Below are positions 17,107 to 26,219 of a stretch of 64,000 bases of DNA, piece by piece; the stretch's first letter is position 1; every line of letters starts with the position of its first letter. Both the position numbers and the translations under genes were made by a program. Below the pieces are notes generated by a model that had not been told where the DNA came from, searched no databases, and saw nothing but the letters and a program-made list of their open reading frames with translations. Source of the stretch: Streptomyces asiaticus (GTDB lineage Bacteria > Actinomycetota > Actinomycetes > Streptomycetales > Streptomycetaceae); assembly GCF_018138715.1 (NCBI RefSeq), contig NZ_JAGSHX010000001.1, positions 372,001-436,000 of the forward strand, written 5' to 3'.

Positions 17107-18975
17107 ATGCCCCCGCATGCCACCCGACCCTGGAGAGCGCCGACAGTGCTGCTCGCGCTGCTGGCCGCCCTCGCCCTCGTGGTCCCCCTCACCGCGCACC
17201 GTGTGCACGCCGCGGAGCACCACCGGAGCGACGGGAGCGGACGCGCCGTGCGGCAGCCCACCACGGTCTCCCGCTATCTGTTCACCGCCTTCACGAACAG
17301 CAGCGAGAGCAATATGTACGTCTACGGGTCCGACGACGCGGAAGACTTCTGGTCGATCCAGGACAAGGCGTACACCCCGCCCTCCGGCCTCGTCCGCGAC
17401 CCCAGCGTCATCCACCGCGGCGGCCGTTACTACGTCGCGTACACCACCGGATGGACCGGCACCACCTTCGGCCTCGCCGTGAGCGACGACCGTCGCACCT
17501 GGACCCATCTCGCCGACGTCGACCACGGCGTGGCCGCCAACAACACCTGGGCCCCGGAGTTCTTCACCGACGCGCCCGACGGCAAGGTCCGCGTCGTCGT
17601 CTCGCTGTCCACCGGGCCCACCGCGTACCGGCACTTCCAGCCCTACGTCCTCACCGCCCTCGACGACACCCTCACCAAGTGGAGCAGGCCCCAGCCACTC
17701 GAGGGCATCTCGCCGAGCGAGAGCGACTACAACGGCTACATCGACACCTTCGTGGTCCGCAAGGGCGCCACGTATCATGCGTTCACCAAGAACGCCACGG
17801 GTGAACTCATCGAGCACGCCGTCGCCGACCGGGTCACCGGCCCGTACCGCTTCACCGGCAAGGGCGACTGGGCGGGATGGGGCAGCCTGCTGGAGGGCCA
17901 GACCGTCGTCGCCCTGCCCGGCGGCGGCTATCGCATGTTCATGGACGGCTACACCGTCAAGAAGTACTACTACAGCGACAGCCCCGACCTGGAGCACTGG
18001 ACGCCCAAACGGGAACTGCCCGGCCTGTCGGGGGTGGTGCGCCACGGCACCGTCATCCGGGAGACCGCCACCGTGCGGCCGGGCGATGCCAACCCCGCGC
18101 TGCCCGGCTACCACGCCGACCCCGATGTGATGTACGCCGAGGGGCGGTACTGGATCTACCCCACCGAGGACGGCCACCCCGGCTGGAGCGGCACCCGCTT
18201 CAACGGCTTCTCCTCACCCGACCTCGTCCACTGGACCGACGACGGCCCCGCCCTCGACCTCGCCGATGTCTCCTGGTGCCACGGATACGCCTGGGCCCCC
18301 TCGGTGGTGAGGAAGGGCGACACCTACTGGATGTACTTCAGCGCCTGCCAGTCCATCGGCGTCGCCAAGTCCTCCACCCCTCAGGGGCCGTTCACCGACG
18401 CCCTCGGCAAACCGCTGGTCGCCAAGGGGCAGTTCGGCCATCAGTCCATCGACCCGGACGCCTTCATCGACGACGACGGCACCCCCTACCTCTACTTCGG
18501 GCAGGGCGCCTTCGAGGCGGCCCGGCTGAACGACGACATGGTCTCCTTCGCCACTCGGCCGGTGAAGGTCACCCCGCCCGGCTACAACGAGGCCCCGACC
18601 GTCTTCAAGCGCGCGGGCCGCTACTACGCGATGTGGTCGGAGGACGACACCCGCAGCCCTGACTACCGCGTGGCCTACGGAGTCTCCGACTCACCGCTCG
18701 GCCCGTTCACCAAGGCGGCGGGCAACCCGGTCCTGGCCAAGGACCCCGGCGATCAGATCCTCGGCACCGGCCACAACTCCGTCATCCAGGTCCCGGGCCG
18801 CGACGAGTGGTACATCGTCTACCACCGCTTCGCCCGCCCCGGCGGCGACGGCACCCATCGCGAAGTCGCCATCGACCGGATGCGGTTCGGCCCCGACGGC
18901 ACCATCCAGAAGATCCGCCCGACGCAGGCCGGCATCGAGCCCGTCCGACAGGCCGGCATCGAGCCCGTCCGATAG
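17107..18975 (+). CDS. Secreted two-module GH43-family glycosidase
   Basis: 622 residues with a Sec-type signal (cleavage near residue 35). Residues about 58-315 form a five-bladed-propeller module with GH43-like acidic positions (RDPSVI, YIDTFV, EGQ). Residues about 333-610 form a canonical GH43 catalytic domain with Asp338 (ADPD), Asp449 (IDPDAFIDDDG) and Glu495 (NEAP), plus GTGHNSV. It likely releases alpha-L-arabinofuranose or beta-D-xylose from plant polymers outside the cell. The C-terminus ends in a perfect duplication of eight residues (QAGIEPVR twice). The first module is homologous to the last module of the next gene. Confidence 0.88.
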   Translation: MPPHATRPWRAPTVLLALLAALALVVPLTAHRVHAAEHHRSDGSGRAVRQPTTVSRYLFTAFTNSSESNMYVYGSDDAEDFWSIQDKAYTPPSGLVRDPSVIHRGGRYYVAYTTGWTGTTFGLAVSDDRRTWTHLADVDHGVAANNTWAPEFFTDAPDGKVRVVVSLSTGPTAYRHFQPYVLTALDDTLTKWSRPQPLEGISPSESDYNGYIDTFVVRKGATYHAFTKNATGELIEHAVADRVTGPYRFTGKGDWAGWGSLLEGQTVVALPGGGYRMFMDGYTVKKYYYSDSPDLEHWTPKRELPGLSGVVRHGTVIRETATVRPGDANPALPGYHADPDVMYAEGRYWIYPTEDGHPGWSGTRFNGFSSPDLVHWTDDGPALDLADVSWCHGYAWAPSVVRKGDTYWMYFSACQSIGVAKSSTPQGPFTDALGKPLVAKGQFGHQSIDPDAFIDDDGTPYLYFGQGAFEAARLNDDMVSFATRPVKVTPPGYNEAPTVFKRAGRYYAMWSEDDTRSPDYRVAYGVSDSPLGPFTKAAGNPVLAKDPGDQILGTGHNSVIQVPGRDEWYIVYHRFARPGGDGTHREVAIDRMRFGPDGTIQKIRPTQAGIEPVRQAGIEPVR

Positions 18976-18996
18976 GCGGCATCAAGCCCGTCCCGA
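18925..18996 (+). repeat. 24-bp tandem repeat across a stop codon
   Basis: Two perfect 24-bp copies (18925-18948, 18949-18972) encode QAGIEPVR twice. A third, diverged copy (18973-18996) follows, and its first three bases are the TAG stop. The repeat unit keeps the reading frame, so copy-number change would only lengthen or shorten the tail. Confidence 0.85.
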
Positions 18997-19034
18997 CGTC
19001 AGGCGCATCATCCGCCAGAGCAGGAGAGAACCGT

Positions 19035-20918
19035 ATGAGCCGCAGCGAAGAGCACCCGCCCAGCCGCAGACGCGTGGTGATGGGCGCCCTCGTCCTGGGG
19101 GCCGCCGCCGGCACACCCGGCATCGCGCGGGCCGCCACCCCCGCCGCGCCGCAGGCGGCCGCCAAGGCCCCCGCGTACGCCAATCCGCTGGTGCGCCGGC
19201 GCGCCGATCCGCACATCCTCAGGCACACGGATGGCTACTACTACTTCACGGCCACCGTCCCCGAGTACGACCGCATCGTCCTGCGACGCTCCAGGACCGT
19301 CGGCGGCCTGGTCACCGCCGCCGAGTCGGTGATCTGGAAGAAGCACACCAGCGGCGACATGGGCGCCCACATATGGGCTCCGGAAATCCACTTCATCGAT
19401 GGCAAGTGGTACATCTACTTCGCCTCGGCGCCCGCCGACGACGTCTGGAAGATCCGGATGTGGGTGCTGGAGAACGCGAGCGCCAACCCCCTCGCCGGCA
19501 CCTGGGCCGAGAAGGGCCGCGTCGTCACGCCCATCGACTCCTTCTCCCTCGACGCCTCCACCTTCACCCACCAGGGCACCCGCTATCTCGTCTGGGCCCA
19601 GAGCAACCCGGACGTCGGCAACAACTCGAGCATCTACCTCGCCCGGATGGCCAATCCGTGGACCGTCACCGGGCCCCAGGTGGAGATCTCCCGGCCGACA
19701 TACGACTGGGAGACCCGTGGCTTCAAGGTCAACGAGGGCCCCTCGGTCCTCCAGCGGAACGGCCGGGTCTTCCTCACCTACTCCGCCAGCGCCACCGACG
19801 CCAACTACTGCATGGGGCTGCTGACCGCCTCCGCGGGCAGCGACCTGCTCGCCGCGTCGTCCTGGAAGAAGAGCCCGCGGCCGGTCTTCACCAGCAATGA
19901 CACCACCAAGCAGTACGGGCCCGGCCACAACTCGTTCACCGTCGCCGAGGACGGCCGCACCGACCTCCTCGTCTACCACGCCCGTCAGTACAAGGACATC
20001 ACCGGCGATCCGCTGAACGACCCCAACCGGCACACCCGCGTCCAGGCGCTCGGCTGGAAGACCGACGGCACCCCGGACTTCGCTGTGCCGGTGGCCGACG
20101 CGCCCGCGCGGGACACCACGGCCGCCACCCGCTTCACCATGACGGCGTTCACCAACAGCAGCGAGTCGAACATGTACGTCTATCAGTCGTCCGACGCGAC
20201 CACGTACACCCTGCTCAAGGGGCCCGCCTACACCCCGCCGTCCGGGCTGATCCGCGACCCCAGCGTCATCAAGCACACCGACGGCTACTACTACATCGTC
20301 TACACGACCGACTGGACCGGGAACACCATCGGCTTCGCGCGCAGCCGCGACCGCGTCAACTGGACCTTCGTCCGCGACCACACCCTCCCGGTGGCCGGTC
20401 TCGAGCGCACCTGGGCGCCGGAGTTCTTCGTGGACGACGGCGGCGTCCACATCGTCGTCTCGCTGGACACCACCTCCACCCCCGACTACATCTTCCGGCC
20501 GCATCTGCTCACCGCCACCAACGCCGCGCTGTCCTCCTGGACCACGCCCACACCGCTGAAGGGCCTGGACACCGCCAACTACATCGACACCTTCGTGGTC
20601 CGCCACGCCGGGCAGTACCACGCCTTCACCAAGCAGGAGACGACCAAGTACATCGAGCACGCCACGGCCAACAGCCTCGGCGGGCCGTACACCTTCCGCG
20701 GCACCGGCGACTGGGCGGGCTGGGGCAGCTGGCGCGAGGGTCCCGCGCTGGTGCGCCTGGACAACGGCGGCTGGCGGATCTACTTCGACGGCTACACCGA
20801 GCAGAAGTACTACTACAGCGACAGCCTCGACGGCTTCCGGACCTGGACCCCGGTCCGGGAACTGCCCGGGCTCACCGGATTCGCCCGCCACTTCACCGTG
20901 TGGAAGGAGACCGTGTGA
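19035..20918 (+). CDS. Secreted two-module GH43-family glycosidase, modules in reverse order
   Basis: 627 residues. A Tat-like signal (PSRRRVVMGALVLGAAAG) precedes a canonical GH43 domain (about 48-350) with Asp58 (ADPH), Asp173 (SLDAS), Glu234 (NEGP) and GPGHNSF, resembling exo-alpha-L-arabinofuranosidases. Residues about 365-625 are a second five-bladed module (RDPSVI, YIDTFV, EGP) clearly homologous to the N-terminal module of the upstream gene: both open with TAFTNSSESNMYVY. ATG 19035 has GGAG upstream. Its stop overlaps the next start (TGATG), so it is coupled to the exo-galactanase gene. Confidence 0.88.
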   Translation: MSRSEEHPPSRRRVVMGALVLGAAAGTPGIARAATPAAPQAAAKAPAYANPLVRRRADPHILRHTDGYYYFTATVPEYDRIVLRRSRTVGGLVTAAESVIWKKHTSGDMGAHIWAPEIHFIDGKWYIYFASAPADDVWKIRMWVLENASANPLAGTWAEKGRVVTPIDSFSLDASTFTHQGTRYLVWAQSNPDVGNNSSIYLARMANPWTVTGPQVEISRPTYDWETRGFKVNEGPSVLQRNGRVFLTYSASATDANYCMGLLTASAGSDLLAASSWKKSPRPVFTSNDTTKQYGPGHNSFTVAEDGRTDLLVYHARQYKDITGDPLNDPNRHTRVQALGWKTDGTPDFAVPVADAPARDTTAATRFTMTAFTNSSESNMYVYQSSDATTYTLLKGPAYTPPSGLIRDPSVIKHTDGYYYIVYTTDWTGNTIGFARSRDRVNWTFVRDHTLPVAGLERTWAPEFFVDDGGVHIVVSLDTTSTPDYIFRPHLLTATNAALSSWTTPTPLKGLDTANYIDTFVVRHAGQYHAFTKQETTKYIEHATANSLGGPYTFRGTGDWAGWGSWREGPALVRLDNGGWRIYFDGYTEQKYYYSDSLDGFRTWTPVRELPGLTGFARHFTVWKETV

Positions 20919-22360
20919 TGCGCGGACGTCCCGGAGCGCGTCTGTGGACCCTCGTCGTGGCCGCCGTCCTCGGGCTGCTCGCCCCGTTGGCGGGAGCCGG
21001 CGCGGCGCAGGCCGCCCCCGTCACTGTCGCCAACGGCACACAGTTCACCACCACATCGGGCGAGGTGGTGCACGCCCACGGCGGGGGAGTCATCAGGTCC
21101 GGCGGCTACTACTACTGGTTCGGTGAGAACCGCAATGCCGACAACACCTTCCGCTATGTCTCCGCATACCGCTCCACGGACCTGAAGACCTGGGAGTTCC
21201 GCCGCCACGTCCTCACCCGGGCCACCGACCCCGAGCTGGCCTCCGCCAACATCGAGCGGCCCAAGGTGCTCTACAACGAGCGGACCGGGCAGTACGTGAT
21301 GTGGATGCACAAGGAGAACGGCAGCGACTACAGCGAGGCGCGCGCGGCCGTCGCCACCTCCGCCACCATCGACGGCGACTACACCTGGCGGGGCAGCTTC
21401 CGCCCGCTGGGCCAGCACATGTCCCGGGACATCACCCTCTTCCAGGACGGCGACGGCGCCGGATACATGGTCTCGGCCGCCCGGGACAACTACGACCTGC
21501 ACATCTACCGGCTGACCGACGACTACACCGGGGTGGCGAGCCTGCTGGCCAACCCCTGGCCCGGCGGCCACCGCGAGGCACCGGCGCTCTTCAAGCGCGG
21601 CAACGTGTACTTCATGCTGACCTCCGGCGCCACCGGCTGGAACCCCAACCAGCAGCAGTACGCCACCGCCACCAGCCTGGCCGGCCCGTGGAGCGCGATG
21701 CGCGACGTGGGCGACGCCACCGCCTACGGCTCCCAGACCGCGTACGTCCTGCCGGTGCAGGGCAGCGGCACCACCTCGTACCTCTATCTGGGCGACCGCT
21801 GGGGGAACTCCTTCGGCGGCACCGTCAACGACTCGCGCTACGTCTGGCTGCCACTGGCCTTCCCCACCGCCACCACCCTCAGCATGGACTGGTATCCGCA
21901 GCTCACCATCGACACGGCGGCGGGCACGGTGACCGGCTCCGGCGGGCCGTACACCACGCTCATGGCGCGGCACAGCGGCAAGTGCGCCGACATCGTCTCC
22001 GGCTCGCAGACCGATGGCACCGCGGCCGTGCAGTACACCTGCAACGGTGGTGGCAATCAGCTGTTCTGGTCCAAGGACGTGGGCGGTGGCCAGGTCCAGC
22101 TGGTCGCCCGGCACAGCTCCCAGTGTCTGACCGTGGCCGGCGGCTCCACCGCCGACGGCGCCGCCGTGGTCCAGTCGGCGTGTGGCACGGGGACGAACCA
22201 GCAGTGGCGGGCCACCGACACCGGTGACGGCTACGTCCGGTTCACCGCCCGCTCCAGCGGCAAGTGCCTGGATGTCGCGGACGAGTCCACCGCGGACAAG
22301 GCGGCGCTCCTCCAGTGGAGCTGCACCGGCGGCGCCAACCAGCAGTGGCGGCGCGGCTGA
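20918..22360 (+). CDS. Secreted GH43_24-like exo-beta-1,3-galactanase with CBM13
   Basis: 480 residues. A Sec signal ends near residue 32 (AGAAQA). The catalytic part (about 35-345) resembles GH43 subfamily 24 exo-beta-1,3-galactanases: HAHGGGVIRSGGYYYWFGE, ERPKVLYNERTGQYVMWMH, SRDITLFQDGDGAGY and REAPALFKR. A ricin-type CBM13 follows, with three repeats (SGKCADI, SSQCLTV, SGKCLDV, each ending near a QxW). Such enzymes trim the beta-1,3-galactan backbone of arabinogalactan-proteins. ATG 20918 shares one base with the upstream stop and has GGAAGGAGA in front. Last gene of the three-gene GH43 operon. Confidence 0.85.
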   Translation: MRGRPGARLWTLVVAAVLGLLAPLAGAGAAQAAPVTVANGTQFTTTSGEVVHAHGGGVIRSGGYYYWFGENRNADNTFRYVSAYRSTDLKTWEFRRHVLTRATDPELASANIERPKVLYNERTGQYVMWMHKENGSDYSEARAAVATSATIDGDYTWRGSFRPLGQHMSRDITLFQDGDGAGYMVSAARDNYDLHIYRLTDDYTGVASLLANPWPGGHREAPALFKRGNVYFMLTSGATGWNPNQQQYATATSLAGPWSAMRDVGDATAYGSQTAYVLPVQGSGTTSYLYLGDRWGNSFGGTVNDSRYVWLPLAFPTATTLSMDWYPQLTIDTAAGTVTGSGGPYTTLMARHSGKCADIVSGSQTDGTAAVQYTCNGGGNQLFWSKDVGGGQVQLVARHSSQCLTVAGGSTADGAAVVQSACGTGTNQQWRATDTGDGYVRFTARSSGKCLDVADESTADKAALLQWSCTGGANQQWRRG

Positions 22361-22397
22361 CCGACCCCGCACCGCCGGTGCCCGCCTGAGGGGACGG

Positions 22398-22466
22398 TTG
22401 ACGCCCCCGGGAGGGCCGGTACCTTCACGGTGCACGCGATGTCGGACATTGTTCGTAATTTCGAAC
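22398..22466 (+). promoter_or_regulatory. Promoter and inverted repeat upstream of secreted GH127
   Basis: A -35 TTGACG (22398-22403) and -10 TACCTT (22420-22425) are separated by 16 bp and would start transcription near 22432. A 5-bp inverted repeat, GTTCG-N6-CGAAC (22451-22466), lies in the untranslated leader, 17 bp before the ATG, where a bound regulator would block elongation. Half-sites resemble those upstream of the GH43 operon but face the opposite way. Confidence 0.6.
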
Positions 22467-22482
22467 CTCAGTGAGGGAAGTC

Positions 22483-25032
22483 ATGAGCGAACCAGTCGAC
22501 AGACGGCACTTCATCGCCACCACGGCCTCCGGGGCCGCGGCCGTGGCACTCACCGTCACCGCCGGGGCCACCGCCGCGACGGCGGTCCCCGCCACCACCC
22601 CGGCCGCGACCCACCGCAAACCCAAGGCGCTGACCAGTGCCCAGCCCTTTCCGCTCACCGCCGTGACCCTGCTCCCCGGCGCCTTCAAGGACAACCAGTC
22701 CCGCAACACCGCCTATCTGCGCTTCGTCGACATCGACCGGCTGCTGCACACCTTCCGCCTCAACGTGGGCCTTCCCAGCAGCGCCCAGCCCTGCGGCGGC
22801 TGGGAGAGCCCCAGCACGGAACTGCGCGGCCACAGCACCGGCCACCTCCTCTCCGGGCTGGCCCTCAGCTACGCGGCCACCGGCGACACCGCACTGCTCG
22901 ACAAGGGCCGCAAGCTGGTCGCGGCGCTCGCCGCCTGCCAGGCCAAGTCACCGGCCGCGGGCTACGGCCAGGGCTATCTCTCGGCGTTCCCCGAGAGCTT
23001 CTTCGACCGGCTGGAGGCCGGTACCGGGGTGTGGGCGCCGTACTACACCATCCACAAGATCATGGCCGGGCTCGTCGACCAGTACCGGCTCGCGGGCAAC
23101 GCCGAGGCCCTTCAGACCGTCCTGCGCCAGGCCGCCTGGGTCGACAGCCGCACCGGCAGGCTCGGTTACGACCAGATGCAGCGGGTGCTACAGACCGAGT
23201 TCGGCGGCATGAACGACGTCCTCGCCGATCTGCACGCCATCACCGGCGACAGCCGCTGGCTGAAGGTGGCCGAGCGCTTCACCCACGCCCGTGTCTTCGA
23301 CCCGCTGGCCCGCAACGAGGACCAGCTCGCAGGGCTGCACGCCAACACCCAGATCCCCAAGATGGTCGGCGCCATGCGGCTGTGGGAGGAGGGGCTCGAC
23401 AGCCGCTACCGCACCATCGGCGAGAACTTCTGGAAGATCGTCACCGATCACCACACCTACGTCATCGGCGGCAACAGCAACGGGGAGGCGTTCCACGAGC
23501 CCGACGCCATCGCCGCCCAGCTCTCCGACAACGCTTGCGAGAACTGCAACAGCTACAACATGCTCAAGCTCACCCGGCTGATCCACTTCCACGCGCCGGA
23601 GCGGGTGGACCTGCTCGACTACTACGAGCGCACCCTGCTCAACCAGATGCTGGGCGAGCAGGACCCGGACTCGGCCCACGGCTTCAACATCTACTACACG
23701 GGCCTCGCCCCCGGCTCCTTCAAACAGCAGCCGTCCTTCGTGGGCACCGACCCCAACCAGTACTCCACCGACTACGACAACTTCTCCTGCGACCACGGCA
23801 GCGGCATGGAGACCCAGGCCAAGTTCGCGGACACCATCTACACCCACGCCGACCGCAGCCTGCTGGTGAACCTCTTCATCCCCTCCGAGCTGCGCTGGCA
23901 GGACAAGGGCATCACCTGGCGCCAGACCACCGGCTTCCCCGACCAGCAGACCACCACCCTCACCGTCACCTCCGGCGCGGCCTCCCTCGAACTGCGCGTC
24001 CGCATCCCCTCCTGGGCAGCCGGGGCCCGCGCCACGCTCAACGGCGCCACCCTCGCCGACCGGCCGGCCCCCGGCAGCTGGCTGATCATCGACCGCCAGT
24101 GGAAGACCGGCGACCGGGTCGAGGTGACCCTGCCGATGAAGCTGACGTTCGACCCCACCCCCGACGACCCCGACGTCCAGGCGGTGCTCTACGGGCCGGT
24201 GGTGCTCGCCGGGGCGTACGGCGGCCGCACCGGAATGACCATGCCGCGCCTGGACACCGGATCCGTGTCCCGGACGGCCACCAGCCCCCTGCGGTTCAGC
24301 GCCACGGCCAGTGGCGAGAGCGTGACCCTGCTGCCGGTCGCCCGCGTCCACCACCAGCACTACAACGTGTACTGGCTGACCGGGCAGCCGCCCACCCCGC
24401 CGCCCGCCTTCGCCGCCTGGCACCGCCTCGACGAGACCTCCGGCACCACCGCGGCCGACGCCACCGGCCGTGGGAAGACCGCCCGGCTCGTCGGCGGGGC
24501 CTCCTGGACGGCGGGCAGAACCGGTGGCGCGGTCGCCCTGAACGGCACGGACGGCCATGTCCTCCTCGCCGACGACCTCCTGGCGGGTGCCCGTGCCTAC
24601 ACCCTGGCCACCTGGGTCCGGCTGGACGGCACCCCCGCCACCTGGACCCGGATCTTCGACATCGGCACCGGTGTCACCGCCAATATGTTCCTCACCCCCG
24701 TGGCCGACTCCGGAAGGCTGCGCTTCGCCATCACCGCGGGCGGCGGCGGGGCCGAGCAGCGCATCGAGGCCGCCCCGCTGCCCACCGGCCAGTGGGTCCA
24801 TGTGGCCGTCGCCTACGGCAGCGGCACCGCCGTCCTCTATGCCGGCGGGCGCGAGGTGGGGCGCAACACCGCCATCACCGTCGAGCCGGTCCACTTCGGC
24901 AACCACATCCGCGCCGGCTATCTCGGCAAGTCGCAATACCCGGACCCGTACCTCAAGGCCGCGTTCGACGACGTCCGTGTGTACGGCAGGACACTCAGCG
25001 CTAATGAGGTCGCCACTTTGGCCCAAAGCTGA
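22483..25032 (+). CDS. Tat-exported GH127-type beta-L-arabinofuranosidase with LamG-like domain
   Basis: 849 residues. A Tat signal (DRRHFIATTASGAAAVALTV) is followed by a GH127 domain (about 50-640). The active-site counterparts are Glu335 (GEAFHEP), Glu353 and Cys355 (ENC) and Cys436 (FSCDHGSGMET); the second cysteine of the usual Cys-Cys pair is Asp437. From about residue 645 a concanavalin/LamG-like domain (WHRLDETSGT ... TWVRLDG ... FDDVRVYGR) probably binds carbohydrate. The protein should remove beta-L-arabinofuranose from cell-wall glycoproteins outside the cell. ATG 22483 is chosen over GTG 22471 because GAGGGAAG lies between them. Confidence 0.88.
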   Translation: MSEPVDRRHFIATTASGAAAVALTVTAGATAATAVPATTPAATHRKPKALTSAQPFPLTAVTLLPGAFKDNQSRNTAYLRFVDIDRLLHTFRLNVGLPSSAQPCGGWESPSTELRGHSTGHLLSGLALSYAATGDTALLDKGRKLVAALAACQAKSPAAGYGQGYLSAFPESFFDRLEAGTGVWAPYYTIHKIMAGLVDQYRLAGNAEALQTVLRQAAWVDSRTGRLGYDQMQRVLQTEFGGMNDVLADLHAITGDSRWLKVAERFTHARVFDPLARNEDQLAGLHANTQIPKMVGAMRLWEEGLDSRYRTIGENFWKIVTDHHTYVIGGNSNGEAFHEPDAIAAQLSDNACENCNSYNMLKLTRLIHFHAPERVDLLDYYERTLLNQMLGEQDPDSAHGFNIYYTGLAPGSFKQQPSFVGTDPNQYSTDYDNFSCDHGSGMETQAKFADTIYTHADRSLLVNLFIPSELRWQDKGITWRQTTGFPDQQTTTLTVTSGAASLELRVRIPSWAAGARATLNGATLADRPAPGSWLIIDRQWKTGDRVEVTLPMKLTFDPTPDDPDVQAVLYGPVVLAGAYGGRTGMTMPRLDTGSVSRTATSPLRFSATASGESVTLLPVARVHHQHYNVYWLTGQPPTPPPAFAAWHRLDETSGTTAADATGRGKTARLVGGASWTAGRTGGAVALNGTDGHVLLADDLLAGARAYTLATWVRLDGTPATWTRIFDIGTGVTANMFLTPVADSGRLRFAITAGGGGAEQRIEAAPLPTGQWVHVAVAYGSGTAVLYAGGREVGRNTAITVEPVHFGNHIRAGYLGKSQYPDPYLKAAFDDVRVYGRTLSANEVATLAQS

Positions 25033-25041
25033 CAAGCTCAG

Positions 25042-25071
25042 GCGGGCGGGCCGTCCCCACGGCCCGTCCGC
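25042..25071 (+). terminator. Stem-loop terminator after secreted GH127
   Basis: A 13-bp stem with one mismatch (GCGGGCGGGCCGT / ACGGCCCGTCCGC) and a CCCC loop starts 9 bp after the GH127 stop, with no U-tract. Confidence 0.65.
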
Positions 25072-25105
25072 TCCCAACCGCACCGTACGGACAAGGACGA
25101 CGCGC

Positions 25106-26113
25106 ATGGTCCACCTCGCCGCCGAGAACCGCTACGACTCCATGCAGTACCAGCGCTGCGGCCGCAGCGGTGTGCTGCTTCCGAAGGTCTCGCTCGGCCT
25201 GTGGCACAACTTCGGCGACACCCACCCCCTGGAGACCCAGCGCGCGGTGCTGCGCCGCGCCTTCGACCTCGGTGTCACCCATATCGACCTGGCCAACAAC
25301 TACGGTCCGCCGCCCGGCAGCGCCGAGAGCAACTTCGGCTCGATCTTCGCCCAGGACTTCCGCCCCTACCGCGATGAGCTCTTCATCGCCACCAAGGCGG
25401 GGCACCTCATGTGGCCGGGGCCGTACGGCGAGTGGGGTTCGCGCAAGTACGTCCTCGCCAGTCTCGACCAGTCGCTGTCCCGGATGGGGCTGGACTACGT
25501 CGACGTCTTCTACTCCCACCGCTTCGACCCGGACACCCCGATCGAGGAGACGATGGTCGCCCTCGACAGCGCGGTGCGCCAGGGCAAGGCGCTGTACGCG
25601 GGCGTGTCCAACTACCCGCCGGAGGCGATCGCCGAGGCCGCCGCGATCCTGAAGGAGCTGCGCACCCCGTACCTGATCAACCAGTACCCGTACTCGATCC
25701 TCCAGCGCGGGGTCGAGGGCGGGGTGCTCCGGGCGTCCGCCGAGGCGGGCGTCGGGGTCATCGCCTTCTCGCCGCTGGCGCAGGGGCAGCTCACCGACCG
25801 CTATCTGCACGGGGTGCCCGCCGATTCGCGCATGGCGCTCGGCCACTTCCTCAAGCGTGAGACGCTCACCGAGGAGCGGCTTGGCCTGCTGCACGCCCTG
25901 AACAAGCTCGCGGAGGGGCGCGGCCAGACCCTCGCCCAGCTGGCGCTCGCCTGGGTGCTGCGGGACCCCCGGGTGGTCTCGGTCCTGATCGGCGCGAGCA
26001 GCGTCGCCCAGCTGGAGCAGAACGTCGCGGTGCTGGACTCGCCCGACTTCAGCGACGCCGAGCTGGCCGAGATCGACCGGCTCTCGGCGGAGGCGGGGAT
26101 CGAGATCCCCTGA
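25106..26113 (+). CDS. Aldo/keto reductase, YghZ/Kv-beta-like
   Basis: 335 residues with the AKR barrel tetrad visible: Asp and Tyr in DLANNYGPPPGSAE, Lys in ATKAGHLMWPGPYG, His in FYSHRFDPDTP. The NADPH-binding end has LIGASSVAQLEQN. The ANNYGPPPGSAE and WPGPYG segments are typical of the group that contains E. coli YghZ (L-glyceraldehyde 3-phosphate reductase). A role in sugar aldehyde reduction next to the arabinan genes is plausible. ATG 25106 has AAGGA upstream. It stands alone between two strong terminators. Confidence 0.88.
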   Translation: MVHLAAENRYDSMQYQRCGRSGVLLPKVSLGLWHNFGDTHPLETQRAVLRRAFDLGVTHIDLANNYGPPPGSAESNFGSIFAQDFRPYRDELFIATKAGHLMWPGPYGEWGSRKYVLASLDQSLSRMGLDYVDVFYSHRFDPDTPIEETMVALDSAVRQGKALYAGVSNYPPEAIAEAAAILKELRTPYLINQYPYSILQRGVEGGVLRASAEAGVGVIAFSPLAQGQLTDRYLHGVPADSRMALGHFLKRETLTEERLGLLHALNKLAEGRGQTLAQLALAWVLRDPRVVSVLIGASSVAQLEQNVAVLDSPDFSDAELAEIDRLSAEAGIEIP

Positions 26114-26130
26114 CGGGGTTCGCTGACGGT

Positions 26131-26160
26131 CCGCGGGCCGGGGATCGGCCCGGCCCGCGG
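26131..26160 (+). terminator. Stem-loop terminator after aldo/keto reductase
   Basis: A perfect 12-bp GC stem (CCGCGGGCCGGG / CCCGGCCCGCGG) with a six-base loop, 17 bp after the stop codon. One of the strongest hairpins in the window. Confidence 0.8.
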
Positions 26161-26219
26161 CCGGATAGCATAAGCGGTCCGCCCGAGATCACTACGGACC
26201 GCCGCACGGAGACACAGCC

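Noticed and set aside
15901..18177. A 758-codon open frame on the minus strand, opposite the lectin and GH43 genes
   Set aside because: It is Gly/Val/Asp-rich with no recognisable domain and mirrors the codon bias of the plus-strand genes, which have clear catalytic motifs and ribosome sites.
22451..22466. GTTCG-N6-CGAAC as another CGAA-N-TTCG xylan box
   Set aside because: The half-sites face the opposite way, so it is reported only as an unidentified inverted repeat.
22182..25004. A 940-codon open frame overlapping the secreted GH127 in another frame
   Set aside because: Arg/Pro/His-rich composition without domains; the GH127 frame has all active-site residues and a Tat signal.
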